From: Eubacteriaceae bacterium | Lineage (GTDB): Bacteria; Bacillota; Clostridia; Lachnospirales; Lachnospiraceae | Reading direction: 5' to 3' | Assembly: GCA_902362455.1 (NCBI GenBank) | Contig: CABIWJ010000002.1 | Span: forward strand, 248,001 to 312,000 | Length of the DNA: 64,000 nucleotides | Shown: positions 45,545 to 55,156 of the stretch, one piece after another | Layout of the letters: each line of letters begins with the position of its first letter | Numbering within the stretch: the stretch's first letter is position 1 | Program-made: the position numbers and the translations under genes | The notes under the pieces: model-generated | Told to the model about the DNA's origin: nothing | Database searches by the model: none | Seen by the model: only the letters and a program-made list of their open reading frames with translations

Positions 45545-46009
45545 ATGTCAAAAAAAGATTTATACGAATCAAAGACTGAAGAGTTAGTTACACCTCTTAT
45601 TGAGCAGAACAATTTCGAATTAGTAGACATTGAATATGTGAAAGAGGGTAGTAACTGGTATTTAAGAGTTTATATTGATAAACCAGGTGGAATAAATGTT
45701 GATGACTGTGAATTAATAAGCAGAGCATTGAGTGATAAGCTTGATGAAGAAGATTTTATCGATGATGCATATATATTAGAAGTAAGTTCACCGGGACTTG
45801 GCAGACCACTTAAGAAGGATAAAGATTTTGAGAGAAGTTTAGGTGAAGATGTAGAGATAAAACTTTACAGAATGAAAGATGGTACTAAAGATTATAGAGG
45901 TTTTCTTAAATCATATAATAAAGAAGAGATAGTAATTGAAGATAATGATGAAGAGATTACATTTAAAAGAAGTGAGATAGCACTTGTAAGACTTGCATTA
46001 GATTTTTAA
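45545..46009 (+). CDS. rimP: Ribosome maturation factor RimP
   Basis: 154-residue 30S assembly factor and first gene of the nusA-infB operon. Conserved segments are ELVDIEYVKEGSNWYLRVYIDKPGGI, DDCELISRALSDKLDEED and YILEVSSPGLGRPLK, followed by an Sm-like C-terminal barrel. AAGGAG lies a little far upstream of the ATG (about 14 bases), so the initiation context is not ideal. nusA follows after about 120 bases. Confidence 0.95.
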   Translation: MSKKDLYESKTEELVTPLIEQNNFELVDIEYVKEGSNWYLRVYIDKPGGINVDDCELISRALSDKLDEEDFIDDAYILEVSSPGLGRPLKKDKDFERSLGEDVEIKLYRMKDGTKDYRGFLKSYNKEEIVIEDNDEEITFKRSEIALVRLALDF

Positions 46010-46128
46010 TTATGAAGTTGTAAAATATCTGACATAACTGACAGTTTTTGTTTATTATGTTTTAAATATAGATATAAATATAGAAAATGTATATGAATTT
46101 TTAAAATATAGAAAAGGAGATTAAAGAA

Positions 46129-47226
46129 ATGAACAGAGAATTAATTGAATCATTAGAAATATTAGAAAAGGAGAAAGACATTAACAAAGAAGTGCTTTTC
46201 GAAGCTATTGAGAATTCATTATTAATGGCTTATAAGAATCATTATGGTAAATGTGATAATGTAGAAGTTAATGTAGACAGAGAAACAGGAGATTTCAAGA
46301 TTATTGCAACTAAGAAAATTGTAGAAGAAGTTGAAGATCCATCGTGTGAGATTTCATTAGATAAAGCTAAAGAGATAGATATAAACAGTGAAGTCGGTGA
46401 TGAGATTAAAGTTGATGTTAATTCTAAAGAATTTGGAAGAATTGCTACACAAAATGCTAAGAATGTTATCTTACAGAAGATAAGAGAAGAAGAAAGAAAA
46501 GTTGTATATGACCAGTACTATGCTAAGGAAAAGGATATCGTTACAGGTATTGTACAGAGAATAAATGGCAAGAATATTAGTATTAATTTAGGTAAGGCTG
46601 ATGCTGTACTTCTTGAATCAGAACAGGTTAAGACAGAGAAATTTATGCCAACAGAACGTATTAAATTATACATTACTGAAGTTAAGGAGACTCCAAAGGG
46701 ACCAAAAATCTGTGTATCAAGAACGCATCCTGATCTTGTAAAACGTTTATTTGAAGCAGAAGTTGCTGAAATCAGAGACGGCACAGTTGAAATTGTAAGT
46801 GTTTCAAGAGAACCTGGTGTAAGAAGTAAGATTACAGTTAAATCTAATAATAAGAATGTAGATCCATTAGGAGCATGCGTAGGTGTTAACGGAGCAAGAG
46901 TTAATGCAATCGTTAATGAATTAAGAGGTGAAAAGGTTGATATAGTACCTTACAGTGAGAATGCAGCTAATTATGTTGAGAATGCACTTAGTCCTGCGAA
47001 AGTTATTTCAGTAGTTGCAGATGATGAAGCAAAGACAGCCTCAGTTATCGTACCTGATTACCAATTATCACTTGCAATAGGTAAAGAGGGAATTAATGCA
47101 AGACTTGCTGCTAAACTTACAGGCTTTAAGATTGATATTAAGAGTGAAAGTCAGGCAAAAGCTGCTAAAGAAGCTGAGGAGCAGAATGAAAATTCAGAAG
47201 TAACAGAAGATATTAGCGAAGAATAA
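46129..47226 (+). CDS. nusA: Transcription termination/antitermination protein NusA
   Basis: RNA polymerase-associated factor that modulates pausing and termination. The domains are an N-terminal polymerase-binding domain (about 1-125), S1 (about 135-200, IVTGIVQRINGKNISINLGKADAVL), KH1 (about 230-275, with CVGVNGARVNAIVNELRGEKVDIV) and KH2 (about 300-345, LAIGKEGINARLAAKLTGFKIDI). It ends in an acidic tail and, as usual in firmicutes, lacks the acidic repeats of E. coli NusA. An AGGAG site precedes the ATG. Confidence 0.96.
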   Translation: MNRELIESLEILEKEKDINKEVLFEAIENSLLMAYKNHYGKCDNVEVNVDRETGDFKIIATKKIVEEVEDPSCEISLDKAKEIDINSEVGDEIKVDVNSKEFGRIATQNAKNVILQKIREEERKVVYDQYYAKEKDIVTGIVQRINGKNISINLGKADAVLLESEQVKTEKFMPTERIKLYITEVKETPKGPKICVSRTHPDLVKRLFEAEVAEIRDGTVEIVSVSREPGVRSKITVKSNNKNVDPLGACVGVNGARVNAIVNELRGEKVDIVPYSENAANYVENALSPAKVISVVADDEAKTASVIVPDYQLSLAIGKEGINARLAAKLTGFKIDIKSESQAKAAKEAEEQNENSEVTEDISEE

Positions 47227-47240
47227 AAGCAGGTGTATAT

Positions 47241-47501
47241 ATGAGTGTTACAAAGAAACTTCCAATGCGTCAGTGTGTAGGCTGCGGTGAGATGAAACCT
47301 AAGAAAGAACTGATACGAGTACTTAAAACAGCAGAGAATGAAATTATTATTGATAAAACAGGCAAGAAAAATGGCAGAGGTGCATATATATGTTCTTCTA
47401 GGGAATGTTTAGAAAAAAGCATTAAAAACCATGGCCTTGAGCGTTCATTCAAAATGAAAATTGATGATTATGTATATGACTTGTTAAGAGAAAGCATATA
47501 A
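47241..47501 (+). CDS. rnpM: RNase P modulator RnpM (YlxR)
   Basis: 86-residue YlxR/DUF448 protein, reported in Bacillus to bind and modulate RNase P RNA. Diagnostic segments are MRQCVGCGEMKPKKELIRVL and GRGAYICSSRECLEK. It lies in its conserved place between nusA and ylxQ and starts 15 bases after nusA. Confidence 0.94.
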   Translation: MSVTKKLPMRQCVGCGEMKPKKELIRVLKTAENEIIIDKTGKKNGRGAYICSSRECLEKSIKNHGLERSFKMKIDDYVYDLLRESI

Positions 47502-47553
47502 TTATATATATGTTAAAAAGTTTATACAGAAAATTCATATGGAAAGGAAGTGC

Positions 47554-47865
47554 ATGGCATTGCAAAACAAAGTATTATCAATGATTGGTTTAGCTACAAA
47601 AGCAGGTAAAGTGGCAAGCGGAGAATTTTCAGTTGAAAAAATGGTAAAGTCTAATAAAGCATATTTAGTTATCGTGGCAGATGATGCATCAGATAATACT
47701 AAGAAGATGTTTACAAATATGTGCACATTTTATAAAGTACCAATATATTTCTATGGAAATAAAGAACTATTAGGTAATGCGATGGGTAAAGAGACGAGAG
47801 CATCTTTAGCATTGTTAGATGAAGGATTTTCAAAAGCGATCGTGAACAAAATAAAAGCAGAATAA
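47554..47865 (+). CDS. ylxQ: YlxQ, L7Ae-like ribosomal protein family
   Basis: 103-residue L7Ae/L30e/S12e/Gadd45-fold RNA-binding protein, expected to recognise kink-turns. Key segments are [41 protein letters not shown] and [12 protein letters not shown] chose the ATG at 47554 after AAAGGAAG; a TTG at 47560 would also fit, and an ATG at 47539 lies before that site. It lies directly in front of infB. Confidence 0.93.
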   Translation: MALQNKVLSMIGLATKAGKVASGEFSVEKMVKSNKAYLVIVADDASDNTKKMFTNMCTFYKVPIYFYGNKELLGNAMGKETRASLALLDEGFSKAIVNKIKAE

Positions 47866-47884
47866 AATTAACGGAGGTAGAAGA

Positions 47885-50437
47885 ATGGCAAATATTAGAG
47901 TATATGATCTTGCTAAACAACTTGGATTAGAAAATAAGGCACTAATGAAGATTTTAGCAGATAATGGAATAGAGAAAAAACCAACAAGTTCAATTACAGA
48001 AGAAGAGGCTGATATAGCAAGAAAAGCATTCAATGGATTGGATGGTCAAGGTATTAAAAAATCAGAAAATGATAAAGCAGACAAGAAATTTGACAAGAAA
48101 TTTGACAATAAAGAAGCAGATAAGAAAGCTGTTAATAAGCAAGCAGATAAGAAAAAAGAATCAGTAAATACTGATAAAAATACTTCAAAAGAAGCATCAA
48201 ATACAGATAAGAAAAATGCAGTAAAAGATAATAATGATGGAAAAAAAGCACATATAACACAGGTGTATAATCCACAGAACAGTAATAATAATTCAGCTAC
48301 AGGAAAGAAAAAGAATAATGGTCAGAATAATAAGAAAAATGACTATAATTCTAATAATCAGAATAGAAATAATAACAATAACAACCAGAACAATAAAAAT
48401 AATGGAAATAACCAGAAGAATAAGAACAATGGTGGGAATTCTAATAATGTAAATAGTCAGAATAATAACCAGAACGGTAATCAGAACAACAGAAATAATA
48501 ATCAGAATAGAAATAATAACAATAACAACCAGAACAATAAAAATAATGGAAATAACCGTAATAACAGAAATAATAACCAGAATAGTAATAATTCATATGG
48601 TAAAAATAATGGAAAGAATAATGGAAAGAATAACAATTCACAGCCTGTTAAACAACAACCAGTGAAAGAAGAAGAGACAATCAAAGAGATTATTCTGCCA
48701 GAGACACTTACAATCAAAGAACTTGCTGATAAGATGAAGATTCAGCCATCTGCACTTGTTAAGAAATTATTTATGCAGGGACAGATAGTTACAATTAATC
48801 AGGAAATTGACTTTGATACAGCTCAGGAGATAGCATTAGAATATGATATCATTGCAGAGCAGGAAGAAAAAGTTGACATTATTGAAGAATTATTAAGAGA
48901 AGATGAAGAAGATGAAAGCAAGTTAGTAAAGAGACCACCTGTTGTATGTGTTATGGGTCACGTTGATCATGGTAAGACATCACTTCTAGATGCAATCAGA
49001 CAGACAAATGTCATAGCTAAAGAAGCCGGTGGAATTACACAGCATATCGGTGCATACACAGTAACAGTTAATGGCGAACAGATTACATTCTTAGATACTC
49101 CTGGACATGAGGCATTTACAGCAATGCGTATGAGAGGTGCCCAGTCAACAGATATAGCTATATTAGTAGTTGCAGCAGATGATGGCGTAATGCCACAAAC
49201 AGTAGAGGCTATTAACCATGCAAAGGCAGCAGGAATAAGCATTATCGTTGCTGTTAATAAGATTGATAAGCCAAGTGCTAACATAGATAAAGTTAAACAG
49301 GAATTAGCAGAATATGAATTAGTTGCTGAGGACTGGGGTGGAGATACAATATTTGTTCCTGTATCAGCACATACTAAAGAGGGTATCGATACACTTCTTG
49401 AGATGATTCTTCTTGAGGCAGAGGTATGTGAACTTAAGGCCAATCCTAACAGAAAGGCACGTGGTCTTGTAATAGAAGCACAGCTTGATAAGGGACGTGG
49501 ACCTGTCGCTACAGTATTAGTACAGAAAGGTACATTACATGTGGGTGACGCAATTGCTGCGGGTTCATTTTATGGTAAAGTACGTGCCATGGTTAATGAT
49601 AAGAGAATGAGAGTTAATACAGCTACACCATCAACTCCTGTTGAAATTTTAGGACTTAATGGTGTCCCAAATGCAGGTGAGGTATTTGTGGCAACAGAAA
49701 ATGATAAAGAGGCAAGAAACTTTGCTGAGACATTTATCAAAGACGGAAGAGAAAAACTTCTCGAAGGTTCTAAAGCTAAAGCAAAGATGTCTTTAGATGA
49801 CTTATTTAACCAGATACAGGAAGGTGAACTTAAAGAGTTAGATTTAATTGTCAAAGCTGATGTTCAGGGTTCTGTTGAAGCAGTTAAGAACAGTCTTACC
49901 AGATTATCTAATGATGAAGTTGTAGTTAAGGTTATTCATGCCGGTGTCGGTGCAATTAATGAATCAGACGTTATCTTAGCATCAGCATCAAATGCAATTA
50001 TAATAGGCTTTAACGTACGACCAGATAATCTCGCTAAAGAGATAGCAGAAAGAGAAAAAGTCGACTTAAGATTATACAGAGTTATTTATCAGGCAATTGC
50101 AGATGTGGAAGCAGCAATGAAAGGCATGTTAGATCCTGTATATGAAGAGAAAGTAATTGGTCACGCAGAAGTAAGACAGTTATTTAAAGCTTCAGGCGTT
50201 GGAACAATCGCAGGTTCTTATGTACTTGACGGTGTATTCCAGAGAGGCTGCAGTGTAAGAATTACAAGAGAAGGCGAGCAGATATTCGAGGGTGCATTAG
50301 CATCACTTAAGAGATTTAAAGATGATGTAAAAGAAGTTAAATCTAACTATGAATGTGGTCTGGTATTTGAAAAATTCAATGACGTAAAAGAAGGCGATAT
50401 CGTAGAAGCATATATTATGCAGGAAGTGCCAAGATAG
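47885..50437 (+). CDS. infB: Translation initiation factor IF-2
   Basis: GTPase that brings initiator tRNA to the 30S subunit. The 850 residues comprise an IF2_N-like HTH (1-50, [19 protein letters not shown]), a long low-complexity linker (about 60-260, first Lys/Asp-rich then Asn-rich with [13 protein letters not shown] repeats), and a second IF2_N domain (about 275-325). The G domain follows with GHVDHGKTS at 358-366, DTPGHEAF and NKIDKP, then beta barrels and the tRNA-binding C2 domain. AACGGAGG precedes the ATG. The Asn-rich stretch contains a 62-base exact DNA duplication. Confidence 0.97.
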   Translation: MANIRVYDLAKQLGLENKALMKILADNGIEKKPTSSITEEEADIARKAFNGLDGQGIKKSENDKADKKFDKKFDNKEADKKAVNKQADKKKESVNTDKNTSKEASNTDKKNAVKDNNDGKKAHITQVYNPQNSNNNSATGKKKNNGQNNKKNDYNSNNQNRNNNNNNQNNKNNGNNQKNKNNGGNSNNVNSQNNNQNGNQNNRNNNQNRNNNNNNQNNKNNGNNRNNRNNNQNSNNSYGKNNGKNNGKNNNSQPVKQQPVKEEETIKEIILPETLTIKELADKMKIQPSALVKKLFMQGQIVTINQEIDFDTAQEIALEYDIIAEQEEKVDIIEELLREDEEDESKLVKRPPVVCVMGHVDHGKTSLLDAIRQTNVIAKEAGGITQHIGAYTVTVNGEQITFLDTPGHEAFTAMRMRGAQSTDIAILVVAADDGVMPQTVEAINHAKAAGISIIVAVNKIDKPSANIDKVKQELAEYELVAEDWGGDTIFVPVSAHTKEGIDTLLEMILLEAEVCELKANPNRKARGLVIEAQLDKGRGPVATVLVQKGTLHVGDAIAAGSFYGKVRAMVNDKRMRVNTATPSTPVEILGLNGVPNAGEVFVATENDKEARNFAETFIKDGREKLLEGSKAKAKMSLDDLFNQIQEGELKELDLIVKADVQGSVEAVKNSLTRLSNDEVVVKVIHAGVGAINESDVILASASNAIIIGFNVRPDNLAKEIAEREKVDLRLYRVIYQAIADVEAAMKGMLDPVYEEKVIGHAEVRQLFKASGVGTIAGSYVLDGVFQRGCSVRITREGEQIFEGALASLKRFKDDVKEVKSNYECGLVFEKFNDVKEGDIVEAYIMQEVPR
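48352..48557 (+). repeat. 62-base exact duplication in the infB linker
   Basis: Bases 48352-48413 are repeated identically at 48496-48557, an offset of 144 bases (48 codons), so the frame is kept. The duplicated part encodes Asn/Gln/Lys-rich residues such as [14 protein letters not shown]. The intervening bases show further short AAT-AAC repeats. It points to recent slippage or unequal exchange within a non-essential linker. Confidence 0.85.
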
Positions 50438-50461
50438 ATTATAGAAAGCAGGGTTTTGTCT

Positions 50462-50854
50462 ATGAGAAAAAACAGCATAAAAAATACACGTATTAATGGC
50501 GAAGTAATGCGTGAACTTAGCAATATAATAAGAGGAGAGATTAAAGATCCAAGAATTAATCCTATGACGAGTGTTGTGTCTGTGGAGGTTTCACCTGATT
50601 TAAAACAGTGTAAAGCATATATAAGTGTATTAGGTGATGAAGAATCACAGAAAAGTACATTAGAAGGATTAAGAAGTGCAGAGGGTTATATAAGAAGAGA
50701 ACTTGCACATACAATTAATCTTAGAAATACACCTGAAATTATTTTTATTATTGACCAGTCAATTGAATATGGTGTCAATATGTCTAGGTTTATCGATGAA
50801 GTAAATAAAGATATTAAAGATGACGGTGAGGAAAATGATATTGAAACAGAATAA
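50462..50854 (+). CDS. rbfA: Ribosome-binding factor A
   Basis: 130-residue KH-fold 30S maturation factor. Family segments are NTRINGEVMRELSNIIRGEIKDPRI, SVVSVEVSPDLKQCKAYISVLG and LRSAEGYIRRELAHTINLRNTPEIIFIID. The ATG at 50462 follows AGCAGGG; a TTG six bases earlier is less likely. Its end overlaps the nrnA start by 20 bases. Confidence 0.95.
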   Translation: MRKNSIKNTRINGEVMRELSNIIRGEIKDPRINPMTSVVSVEVSPDLKQCKAYISVLGDEESQKSTLEGLRSAEGYIRRELAHTINLRNTPEIIFIIDQSIEYGVNMSRFIDEVNKDIKDDGEENDIETE

Positions 50855-51797
50855 AATATCTGACTATTTAGAAAAGGTGAAAACAATAGGTATGGGTGGA
50901 CATATAAGACCTGACGGCGATTGCGTCGGGTCATGTATGGGACTTTATACATATTTGAAACATCAATATAGTGATATTAATGTTGATTTGTATTTAGAAC
51001 CTATTCCGGATAAGTTTAAATTTCTTAAATATAGTGATGAGATTAAGAACAGCTATGATGGAGACAAAGAATATGATTTATTTATCTCATTAGATTCAAG
51101 TGACATTGACAGATTGGGTGAGTTTGAGCCATATTTTAATAATGCTAAAAAAACATTATGTATAGACCATCATATAAGCAATACAGGATTTGCGATGGAT
51201 AACATTGTATTTCCTAAGGCTAGTTCAGCAAGTGAAGTTGTATACACACTTTTAGACGAAGATAAAGTGGATTATGATGTGGCTTGTGCTTTATACCTTG
51301 GAATAATTCACGATTCTGGAGTGTTTAAATATTCGAATACATCGGCAGCTACAATGACAATTGCTGGTAAACTTATGGAAAAAGGCATTCCTTTTACAAA
51401 TATAATCGATAATACATTTTATACAAAGACCTATATACAGAACCAGATACTTGGAAGGGCATTATTAGAAAGCGTATTGTTCTATGATGGTAAATGTATT
51501 TTTTCTGTAGTAAAGAAAAGTGAATTTGATTTTTATAACATTACTAACAAAGATTTAGATGGAATAGTAGAGCAGCTTAGAATTACAAAAGGTGTTGAAT
51601 GTGCAATATTCCTGTATGAAGTTGGAGAACTTGAATACAAAGTAAGTCTGCGTTCAAATGAAATCGTAGATGTAAGTGCTATTGCAACATATTTCGGAGG
51701 TGGTGGTCATATAAGAGCAGCAGGCTTTAATATGAAAGGCACAGTATATGATGTAATAAATAATATTTCAGAGCAGATAGAGATACAGTTAGGTTAG
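50835..51797 (+). CDS. nrnA: DHH family oligoribonuclease/pAp phosphatase
   Basis: Degrades short oligoribonucleotides and removes the 3' phosphate of pAp in the NrnA family. DHH-DHHA1 motifs are visible: GHIRPDGDCVGS near the N-terminus, SLDSSDIDR, the namesake DHHISN, GIIHDSGVFKYSN and the C-terminal GGGGHIRAAGF. The length is about 320 residues. The exact start is uncertain: ATG 50835 lies close to GGTGAGG, while TTG 50841 and ATG 50820 are alternatives. It is translationally coupled to rbfA. Confidence 0.93.
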   Translation: MILKQNKISDYLEKVKTIGMGGHIRPDGDCVGSCMGLYTYLKHQYSDINVDLYLEPIPDKFKFLKYSDEIKNSYDGDKEYDLFISLDSSDIDRLGEFEPYFNNAKKTLCIDHHISNTGFAMDNIVFPKASSASEVVYTLLDEDKVDYDVACALYLGIIHDSGVFKYSNTSAATMTIAGKLMEKGIPFTNIIDNTFYTKTYIQNQILGRALLESVLFYDGKCIFSVVKKSEFDFYNITNKDLDGIVEQLRITKGVECAIFLYEVGELEYKVSLRSNEIVDVSAIATYFGGGGHIRAAGFNMKGTVYDVINNISEQIEIQLG

Positions 51798-51855
51798 TCA
51801 GGTTTGTGAGAAAAATCGTCTATTTGCGATTAATCGCTTGGAAATGAGGATTAGA

Positions 51856-52827
51856 ATGAACAATAATATTAATGGTGTAATTAATGTATATAAAGAAAAA
51901 GGTTTTACATCACATGATGTTGTTGCGAAATTAAGAGGTATACTAAAAACTAAAAAAATTGGGCATACAGGCACACTTGATCCGGAGGCGGAGGGTGTGC
52001 TTCCAATTTGTATAGGAAATGCGACAAAATTATGTGACCTTATAATGGAAAAGAGAAAAACTTATGAAGCAGAGTTAGTTCTCGGATTAAAGACAGATAC
52101 ACAGGACATGACAGGTGAAATTATAGAAAAATATAGTGATACAATTGAACTATCAGATACAGAGATATCTAATGCCATTAAGAGTTTCGAGGGTGATTAT
52201 GCCCAGATTCCACCAATGTATTCGGCACTTAAAGTAAATGGCAGAAAGCTATATGATTTAGCACGTGAGGGAATTGTAGTAGATAGGAAGCCAAGAAATA
52301 TTTATATATATGGAATTGATATATTAGAAATAAAACTACCTGTTATAAGAATCAGAGTTAATTGCAGCAAAGGAACATATATAAGAACTTTATGTAACGA
52401 TATAGGTGAGAGGTTAGGTGTATATGGCTGTATGGGATATTTACTAAGAACCCAGACAGGTATATTTAAGCTTGACGACAGTGTAAAACTTTCGGAAATT
52501 GAACAGATTGTGACTGATGACAGATTAGAAGAGTCAGGAATATTAGTTAAAACAGAGGATATCCTTGACTATCCGAAATTAATTGTTAAGGATAGATTTA
52601 AAAAGCTATTATTAAATGGAAATGTATTAACTTCTGAAATGTTTATGGAAAGGAATAAAGTGGCTGATAATACTGATGGAAATACTGGTGCAATAAATTA
52701 TGAAACCAGAGCTTATGATAATAATCAGATATTATACAGAGTCTATTGTGAGGGAAGATTTTATGCAGTATATAAAATAGATAAGGAAAGTGGATTGTAT
52801 AAACCAGAGAAAATGTTTATGGCTTAA
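51856..52827 (+). CDS. truB: tRNA pseudouridine(55) synthase
   Basis: Makes the pseudouridine at position 55 in the T-loop of nearly all tRNAs. The catalytic aspartate is Asp42 in GHTGTLDPEAEGVLP. NVYKEKGFTSHDVV, MYSALKVNGRKLYDLAREG and CSKGTYIRTLCNDIGERLG are the other family blocks. The 323-residue length is usual. The start at ATG 51856 follows GAGGA; two upstream in-frame starts overlap it. A 12-base palindrome GCGATTAATCGC (51826-51837) lies just before the gene. Confidence 0.95.
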   Translation: MNNNINGVINVYKEKGFTSHDVVAKLRGILKTKKIGHTGTLDPEAEGVLPICIGNATKLCDLIMEKRKTYEAELVLGLKTDTQDMTGEIIEKYSDTIELSDTEISNAIKSFEGDYAQIPPMYSALKVNGRKLYDLAREGIVVDRKPRNIYIYGIDILEIKLPVIRIRVNCSKGTYIRTLCNDIGERLGVYGCMGYLLRTQTGIFKLDDSVKLSEIEQIVTDDRLEESGILVKTEDILDYPKLIVKDRFKKLLLNGNVLTSEMFMERNKVADNTDGNTGAINYETRAYDNNQILYRVYCEGRFYAVYKIDKESGLYKPEKMFMA

Positions 52828-52857
52828 TACCGAGAAACGGAGAAAGTGTGAAAGAAT

Positions 52858-53751
52858 ATGCATATCTATGATGAGACAAAGGATATTCGTGTTAATAATT
52901 CGGCAGTAACATTAGGTAAATTTGATGCATTTCATTTAGGACACCAGAGACTTATTAACATTATTAATGAGAAAAAGAAAGAATATGGTTATGAAACAGT
53001 ACTTTTTTCATTCGATACAACAGGAATAAAACATCTGCCGAGTGTGACAACTAAGGCTGAAAGAATAGATATATGTAATGAATTAGGTATAGATAATCTT
53101 GTGTTCTATCCTGTTAATAAAGAAACCATGGCAATTGAGCCTGAAAATTTTATTAAAGAAGTATTAGTTAAAAGTATGGGTGCAAAGGTAATTGTGACAG
53201 GCAGAGATTTCTGTTTTGGAAGAAACAGACGTGGAAATGTAGAGATGCTCGAGAAATATGCGGTTGAGTCAGGATATGAACTTATAGTTGCAGATGATGT
53301 TATGTCAAATGGTGAAAAGGTCAGCAGTTCAAATATAAAGGATTATCTGACTTCGGGTAATATAGAGATGTCAAACAAAATGCTTGGTTATAATTATTTT
53401 ATAAAAGGACAGGTTGTAGCAGGAAAACAGAATGGAAGAAAGATAGATACCAGAACTATTAATATAAGTCCTGATGAGAATAAAATTCTGCCTCCAAGAG
53501 GTGTATATAAGACTAATACACACATAGATTCAAGAGTCTTTAAGAGTATTACAAATGTCGGAATTAATCCAACAGTTAAAGAAGATGGAAGAATTGTAGT
53601 CGAAACTCATATATTAGATTTCAATGAAGATATTTATGATAAAGAAGTGAAAATTGAGTTTATAAAATTCATAAGAGAAGAGAGAAAATTCCCTGATTTA
53701 AATGCATTAAAAAGGCAGATATTACTTGACATATCGGAAGCAAATTTATAA
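52858..53751 (+). CDS. ribF: Bifunctional riboflavin kinase/FAD synthetase
   Basis: Makes FMN and then FAD from riboflavin. The FAD synthetase domain (1-150) has VTLGKFDAFHLGHQRLI, the nucleotidyltransferase GxFDxxHxGH variant, and VTGRDFCFGRNRRGNVEML. The ISSSxxR-type segment reads VSSSNIKDYL. The riboflavin kinase domain (about 170-297) has LPPRGVYKT and ITNVGINPTV. The 297-residue length is standard. It ends the translation operon; rpsO, which often follows, is absent. Confidence 0.95.
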   Translation: MHIYDETKDIRVNNSAVTLGKFDAFHLGHQRLINIINEKKKEYGYETVLFSFDTTGIKHLPSVTTKAERIDICNELGIDNLVFYPVNKETMAIEPENFIKEVLVKSMGAKVIVTGRDFCFGRNRRGNVEMLEKYAVESGYELIVADDVMSNGEKVSSSNIKDYLTSGNIEMSNKMLGYNYFIKGQVVAGKQNGRKIDTRTINISPDENKILPPRGVYKTNTHIDSRVFKSITNVGINPTVKEDGRIVVETHILDFNEDIYDKEVKIEFIKFIREERKFPDLNALKRQILLDISEANL

Positions 53752-53814
53752 AATAGAATCATGAATTTGTGAGGTTGTTTTATGTGAAAATAAAAGAAAA
53801 GGAAAGGTACTAGT

Positions 53815-55113
53815 ATGCAAATCAGGGTAGCAATTTTAGATCAGGATCAGAACTATCAAAACAGGGTATTAGTTGCTTTGCGTGAAAAATTTTCTAAAAA
53901 ATTACAGGTATTCCCATGTAATAGTACAGAAGACGTTTTATCGGTAATAGAAGCACATGAAGTAAAGGTTTTTGCAATTAATAAGATGATTAACTATGAT
54001 ATTTCCCAGATACCGGAGGAATGTGCAATAGTATATTTATCAGAATTAAAATCAGTTAAAGAGGAAGATGGAACACCAGTAGTATGCAAGTATCAGAAAG
54101 TTAAGAATATTGCTGGTGAATTATATAATATCGGCAAGAACTATGATAAATTATTAGCTGAGAAGAAAGAAGCAGAGAGAAAAGCTGAAGAGGAAAGACT
54201 AGAAGCTGAAAGAAAAGCTGAAGAAGAAAGATTAGAAGCTGAAAGAAAGGCTGAAGAAGAGAGAAGAAAAGCCGAAGAAGAAAGACTAGAGGCAGAAAGA
54301 AAGGCTGAAGAAGAAAGATTAGAGGCAGAAAGAAAAGCAGCTGAAGAAGAGCAGAAGAGATTAGAAGAAGAGAGAAAAGCTGAGGAAGAAAGAATCAGAG
54401 AGAAACGTAGAACTCCAGATGTGTACGCATTTATTTCGGCAGGAAACAGTGAGGGCAGCACGACAACAGGTATTTCTCTTGCAATTGCTAATGCAGATGA
54501 TAATACTAATATTTTATATCTTGATTTCAAACAGTTCAGCACAATGAGAAGATTTTTTGATGTTTCAAGAACGGATGTACCATTTAGTGATATTTTAACT
54601 AAGGCAGCAAACGGGGAACTTACTAAGGAAGATTTAGAGAAAGCCATAATAACAGATATGAAATTTGGCTTTGACTTCATTAATAATGAAGATTGTGCTT
54701 TTGAATTAGTTATGTATTTGGAAAATGGATTTAAAAAGTTATATGAGACAATTGGAGAGTTAGAGAATTATGATATCATCATAGTTAACTTAGAGAGTGC
54801 AATTTCTAAGATTAATTTCTCAGTTCTTGATGTAGCTAAGAAAGTTATATTTGTAGGAAGTGGATTACCTGATTCTAATAAGAATATTGAGAGAAACATT
54901 GAGATTATCAAAAAATATGATGAAGTGAATGATTGCTCTTATATAGAGAAAACTAATATACTCTATAACAGATTTGTTAATAGAAATTGTAGTGTACTAC
55001 ATCTTTCAGGCGTTAATGTAATAGGTGAAATTAATGTTATTAAAGAGAAAACGGAACAGAGAGTATTAGATACAATGTCTAAGATGGCGATATTTGGACA
55101 GATCGTTGAATAG
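53815..55113 (+). CDS. TadZ/CpaE-like protein: receiver-like, coiled coil and degenerate ParA-like domains
   Basis: 432-residue protein of unknown role with three parts. Residues 1-110 look like a response-regulator receiver (VAILDQDQNY...), but the phospho-acceptor position reads AINKM instead of Asp. Residues 115-199 are an Arg/Lys/Glu helix of RKAEEERLEAE repeats. Residues 203-432 resemble a ParA/MinD fold. The Walker A position reads SAGNSEGSTTTG, lacking both P-loop lysines, and the Walker B strand reads DIIIVNLES with Asn for Asp. This architecture matches TadZ/CpaE pole-organising proteins of Tad pilus loci, but no pilus gene is nearby. The next gene encodes an FHA protein, a likely partner. 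Confidence 0.75.
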   Translation: MQIRVAILDQDQNYQNRVLVALREKFSKKLQVFPCNSTEDVLSVIEAHEVKVFAINKMINYDISQIPEECAIVYLSELKSVKEEDGTPVVCKYQKVKNIAGELYNIGKNYDKLLAEKKEAERKAEEERLEAERKAEEERLEAERKAEEERRKAEEERLEAERKAEEERLEAERKAAEEEQKRLEEERKAEEERIREKRRTPDVYAFISAGNSEGSTTTGISLAIANADDNTNILYLDFKQFSTMRRFFDVSRTDVPFSDILTKAANGELTKEDLEKAIITDMKFGFDFINNEDCAFELVMYLENGFKKLYETIGELENYDIIIVNLESAISKINFSVLDVAKKVIFVGSGLPDSNKNIERNIEIIKKYDEVNDCSYIEKTNILYNRFVNRNCSVLHLSGVNVIGEINVIKEKTEQRVLDTMSKMAIFGQIVE

Positions 55114-55156
55114 TTACATACATATTGAAGATTACAGAAAGGTTAGGTAATAATAT

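Noticed and set aside
48352..48557. Regular spacing of repeats that could suggest a CRISPR array.
   Set aside because: Only two long copies exist, both in frame within infB, and the spacer region is itself the same low-complexity sequence.
48441..48717. Minus-strand frames rich in Tyr, Phe and Leu opposite the infB linker.
   Set aside because: They are reverse readings of AAT/AAC/CAG repeats in the Asn-rich linker and have no independent support.
54141..54680. A 179-codon minus-strand frame opposite the TadZ-like coiled coil.
   Set aside because: The Ser/Ala/Leu-rich repeats are the reverse reading of the Glu/Arg/Lys helix repeats; no start signals are present.
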